This document shows positions 62,509 through 64,000 of a DNA stretch of 64,000 nucleotides, piece after piece. The stretch is from assembly GCF_001040705.1 (NCBI RefSeq), contig NZ_CVQP01000006.1, positions 115,760-179,759 of the forward strand, given 5' to 3'. Source of the stretch: Rhodococcus sp. RD6.2 (GTDB taxonomy: Bacteria; Actinomycetota; Actinomycetes; Mycobacteriales; Mycobacteriaceae). The notes under the pieces were generated by a model. The model worked only from the letters and a program-made list of their open reading frames with translations, ran no database searches and was not told the DNA's origin. The translations under genes were made by a program, and so were the position numbers. Each line of letters starts with the position of its first letter. The stretch's first letter is position 1.

Positions 62509-62527
62509 AGGTCACAGGAGAAACAGA

Positions 62528-62569
62528 GAAGGCGCCCTGCCGATCGAGGTCGATCGGGAGGGCGCCTTC
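62528..62569. terminator. Long shared hairpin terminator
   Basis: An outer 11-bp stem (62528-62538 and 62559-62569) encloses an 8-bp inner stem (62540-62547 and 62550-62557). It lies between the convergent UPF0182 and rpf genes. Confidence 0.75.
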
Positions 62570-62583
62570 GTGTGTGGTGCTGG

Positions 62584-63400
<817 letters not shown>

Positions 63401-63506
63401 CGGTCGAACTGTGGCCTGCCGCAACGCACTTCGGTGGATAGCGTGCATTTCGCCAGGTCACCTCGGCGCGTTGCGATGCGCTGTCCGTTTCGTTACCCCG
63501 TCGTTA

Positions 63507-63522
63507 TGTGTTGGGGATCACC
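63507..63522. promoter_or_regulatory. CRP-like site 1 upstream of rpf
   Basis: TGTGTTGGGGATCACC carries the GTG-N8-CAC core. It lies about 345 bases upstream of the rpf start. Confidence 0.4.
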
Positions 63523-63529
63523 GGGATTT

Positions 63530-63545
63530 TGTGAAGTGGGACACA
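63530..63545. promoter_or_regulatory. CRP-like site 2 upstream of rpf
   Basis: TGTGAAGTGGGACACA differs from the TGTGA-N6-TCACA consensus at one position, and its arms TTGTG/CACAA are perfectly symmetrical. It is centred 23 bp from site 1. CRP control of rpfA is established in M. tuberculosis. Confidence 0.5.
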
Positions 63546-63622
63546 AGAATTCGGGTACTGCGTCCCGGCGGGAAGCGTCTCGGTGTGGTTCCTGCTGTGA
63601 AAGTGGTCGTTGTCCTGGTGAT

Positions 63623-63652
63623 TTGTGTTCGGTTCACCCGTTCGTGTAACTT
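63623..63652 (+). promoter_or_regulatory. Promoter of the first initiator tRNA
   Basis: TTGTGT (63623-63628), an 18-base spacer and TAACTT (63647-63652). The predicted start is a few bases before the mature tRNA. Confidence 0.5.
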
Positions 63653-63663
63653 TCTTCATGCAG

Positions 63664-63740
63664 CGCGGGGTGGAGCAGCTCGGTAGCTCGCTGGGCTCAT
63701 AACCCAGAGGTCGCAGGTTCAAATCCTGTCCCCGCTACCA
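63664..63740 (+). tRNA. tRNA-fMet (CAT), copy 1
   Basis: A 77-base cloverleaf including the encoded CCA. The loop CTCATAA gives the CAT anticodon. Initiator features are the unpaired position 1-72 (C and T) and three consecutive G:C pairs in the anticodon stem (GGG/CCC). A Rho-independent hairpin follows. Confidence 0.95.
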
Positions 63741-63747
63741 AAGAACG

Positions 63748-63778
63748 AAGGCCCGGTCTCATTGCGAGACCGGGCCTT
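63748..63778 (+). terminator. Terminator of tRNA copy 1
   Basis: Thirteen-bp stem (63748-63760 and 63766-63778) with loop ATTGC, followed by TGTCGTT. Confidence 0.85.
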
Positions 63779-63842
63779 TGTCGTTCTCGGTCGCAGGTTC
63801 GTTCGGTGCCCGAGTGGTGGCTGCCGGCCTCGTGGGGCGTGG

Positions 63843-63871
63843 TTAGGAGCCCTCCGAAAGTCGTGTACAGT
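63843..63871 (+). promoter_or_regulatory. Promoter of the second initiator tRNA
   Basis: TTAGGA (63843-63848), a 17-base spacer and TACAGT (63866-63871), 11 bases before the tRNA. It differs from the promoter of copy 1, so the two copies are separately transcribed. Confidence 0.55.
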
Positions 63872-63882
63872 AGTAAATGCAG

Positions 63883-63959
63883 CGCGGGGTGGAGCAGCTC
63901 GGTAGCTCGCTGGGCTCATAACCCAGAGGTCGCAGGTTCAAATCCTGTCCCCGCTACCA
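63883..63959 (+). tRNA. tRNA-fMet (CAT), copy 2
   Basis: Identical in all 77 bases to the copy at 63664-63740, with the same initiator features and encoded CCA. Confidence 0.95.
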
Positions 63960-63966
63960 AAGAACG

Positions 63967-63997
63967 AAGGCCCGGTCTCATTGCGAGACCGGGCCTT
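63967..63997 (+). terminator. Terminator of tRNA copy 2
   Basis: Same 13-bp hairpin as after copy 1 (63967-63979 and 63985-63997). Confidence 0.85.
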
Positions 63998-64000
63998 TGT

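Larger units (their letters stand above)
63658..63781 (+). repeat. Direct repeat, copy 1 (tRNA plus terminator)
   Basis: Identical for at least 124 bases to 63877-64000, at a 219-bp offset. It includes six bases before the tRNA, the tRNA itself and its terminator. Confidence 0.95.
63877..64000 (+). repeat. Direct repeat, copy 2 (reaches window edge)
   Basis: Identical to 63658-63781 as far as the window extends; the right boundary is not visible. Confidence 0.95.

Overview
This window is chromosomal DNA from a high-GC mycolic-acid actinobacterium. Rhodococcus or a close Nocardiaceae relative fits best. The evidence is a GC-rich, GTG-start-rich gene set that includes whiB1, whiB7, sigH-rshA, mycoredoxin, adnAB, uvrD2, moeZ, an F420-type Ddn-fold protein and an rpf gene. 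From memory, the backbone follows Mycobacterium tuberculosis Rv3223c (sigH) to Rv3193c (UPF0182) almost gene for gene. I ran no search, so species-level naming is inference.

Layout. 1-5.8 kb: ybaK end, sigH-rshA, a YCII gene coupled to an ECF42-type sigma factor, ribosomal protein bL37, a biotinyl-domain protein, pdtaS and whiB1. 6-18.6 kb: lipid kinase, small membrane protein, GNAT, phosphatase, ParA, a propeller protein, a DEAD-box helicase, ferritin-like protein, DUF3107, TetR, DUF3152, thioesterase, moeZ and a TIGR02569 protein. 18.6-36.5 kb is an insertion relative to the mycobacterial order: pirin/GNAT/GntR with an MFS exporter, a nitrate/nitrite block (narK, nirB, nirD, nnaR, cbiX), a mobA-moeA fusion, and a poorly described trio (exported two-repeat protein, propeller protein, LuxR-type ATPase). 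36.5-49.6 kb: alkyltransferase-like protein, lipV-like hydrolase, adnA-adnB, DoxX, potassium channel, nudC, mycoredoxin, uvrD2. 49.6-53.8 kb: whiB7 with its attenuator leader, xthA, a Ddn-like protein, a Rieske oxygenase and TetR. 53.8-63.2 kb: ABC1 kinase, ThiF-like cyclodehydratase-type protein, DUF2342, PDZ-Lon protease, PPA1309, UPF0182 and rpf. The window ends in two identical initiator tRNA genes.

How parts work together. SigH/RshA and mycoredoxin form a thiol-stress circuit: both promoters carry the same GGAACA-N17-GTT element. NarK imports nitrate, NirBD reduces nitrite, CbiX can supply siroheme, and MobA-MoeA with MoeZ can supply molybdenum cofactor. The nitrate reductase itself is not in the window. 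AdnAB, UvrD2, XthA and the alkyltransferase-like protein make a DNA-repair neighbourhood.

Regulation visible in the sequence includes an ECF42-type promoter, CRP-like sites at whiB1 and rpf, GlnR-like AC-N9-AC sites in the nitrogen block, an MtrA-like 9-bp repeat array, twin palindromes at a TetR gene, a possible c-di-AMP riboswitch before rpf, and a series of apparently leaderless genes. No CRISPR array, insertion sequence, prophage or rRNA was seen. I did not find a convincing wholly new system. The least-described unit is the 31.3-36.4 kb trio.
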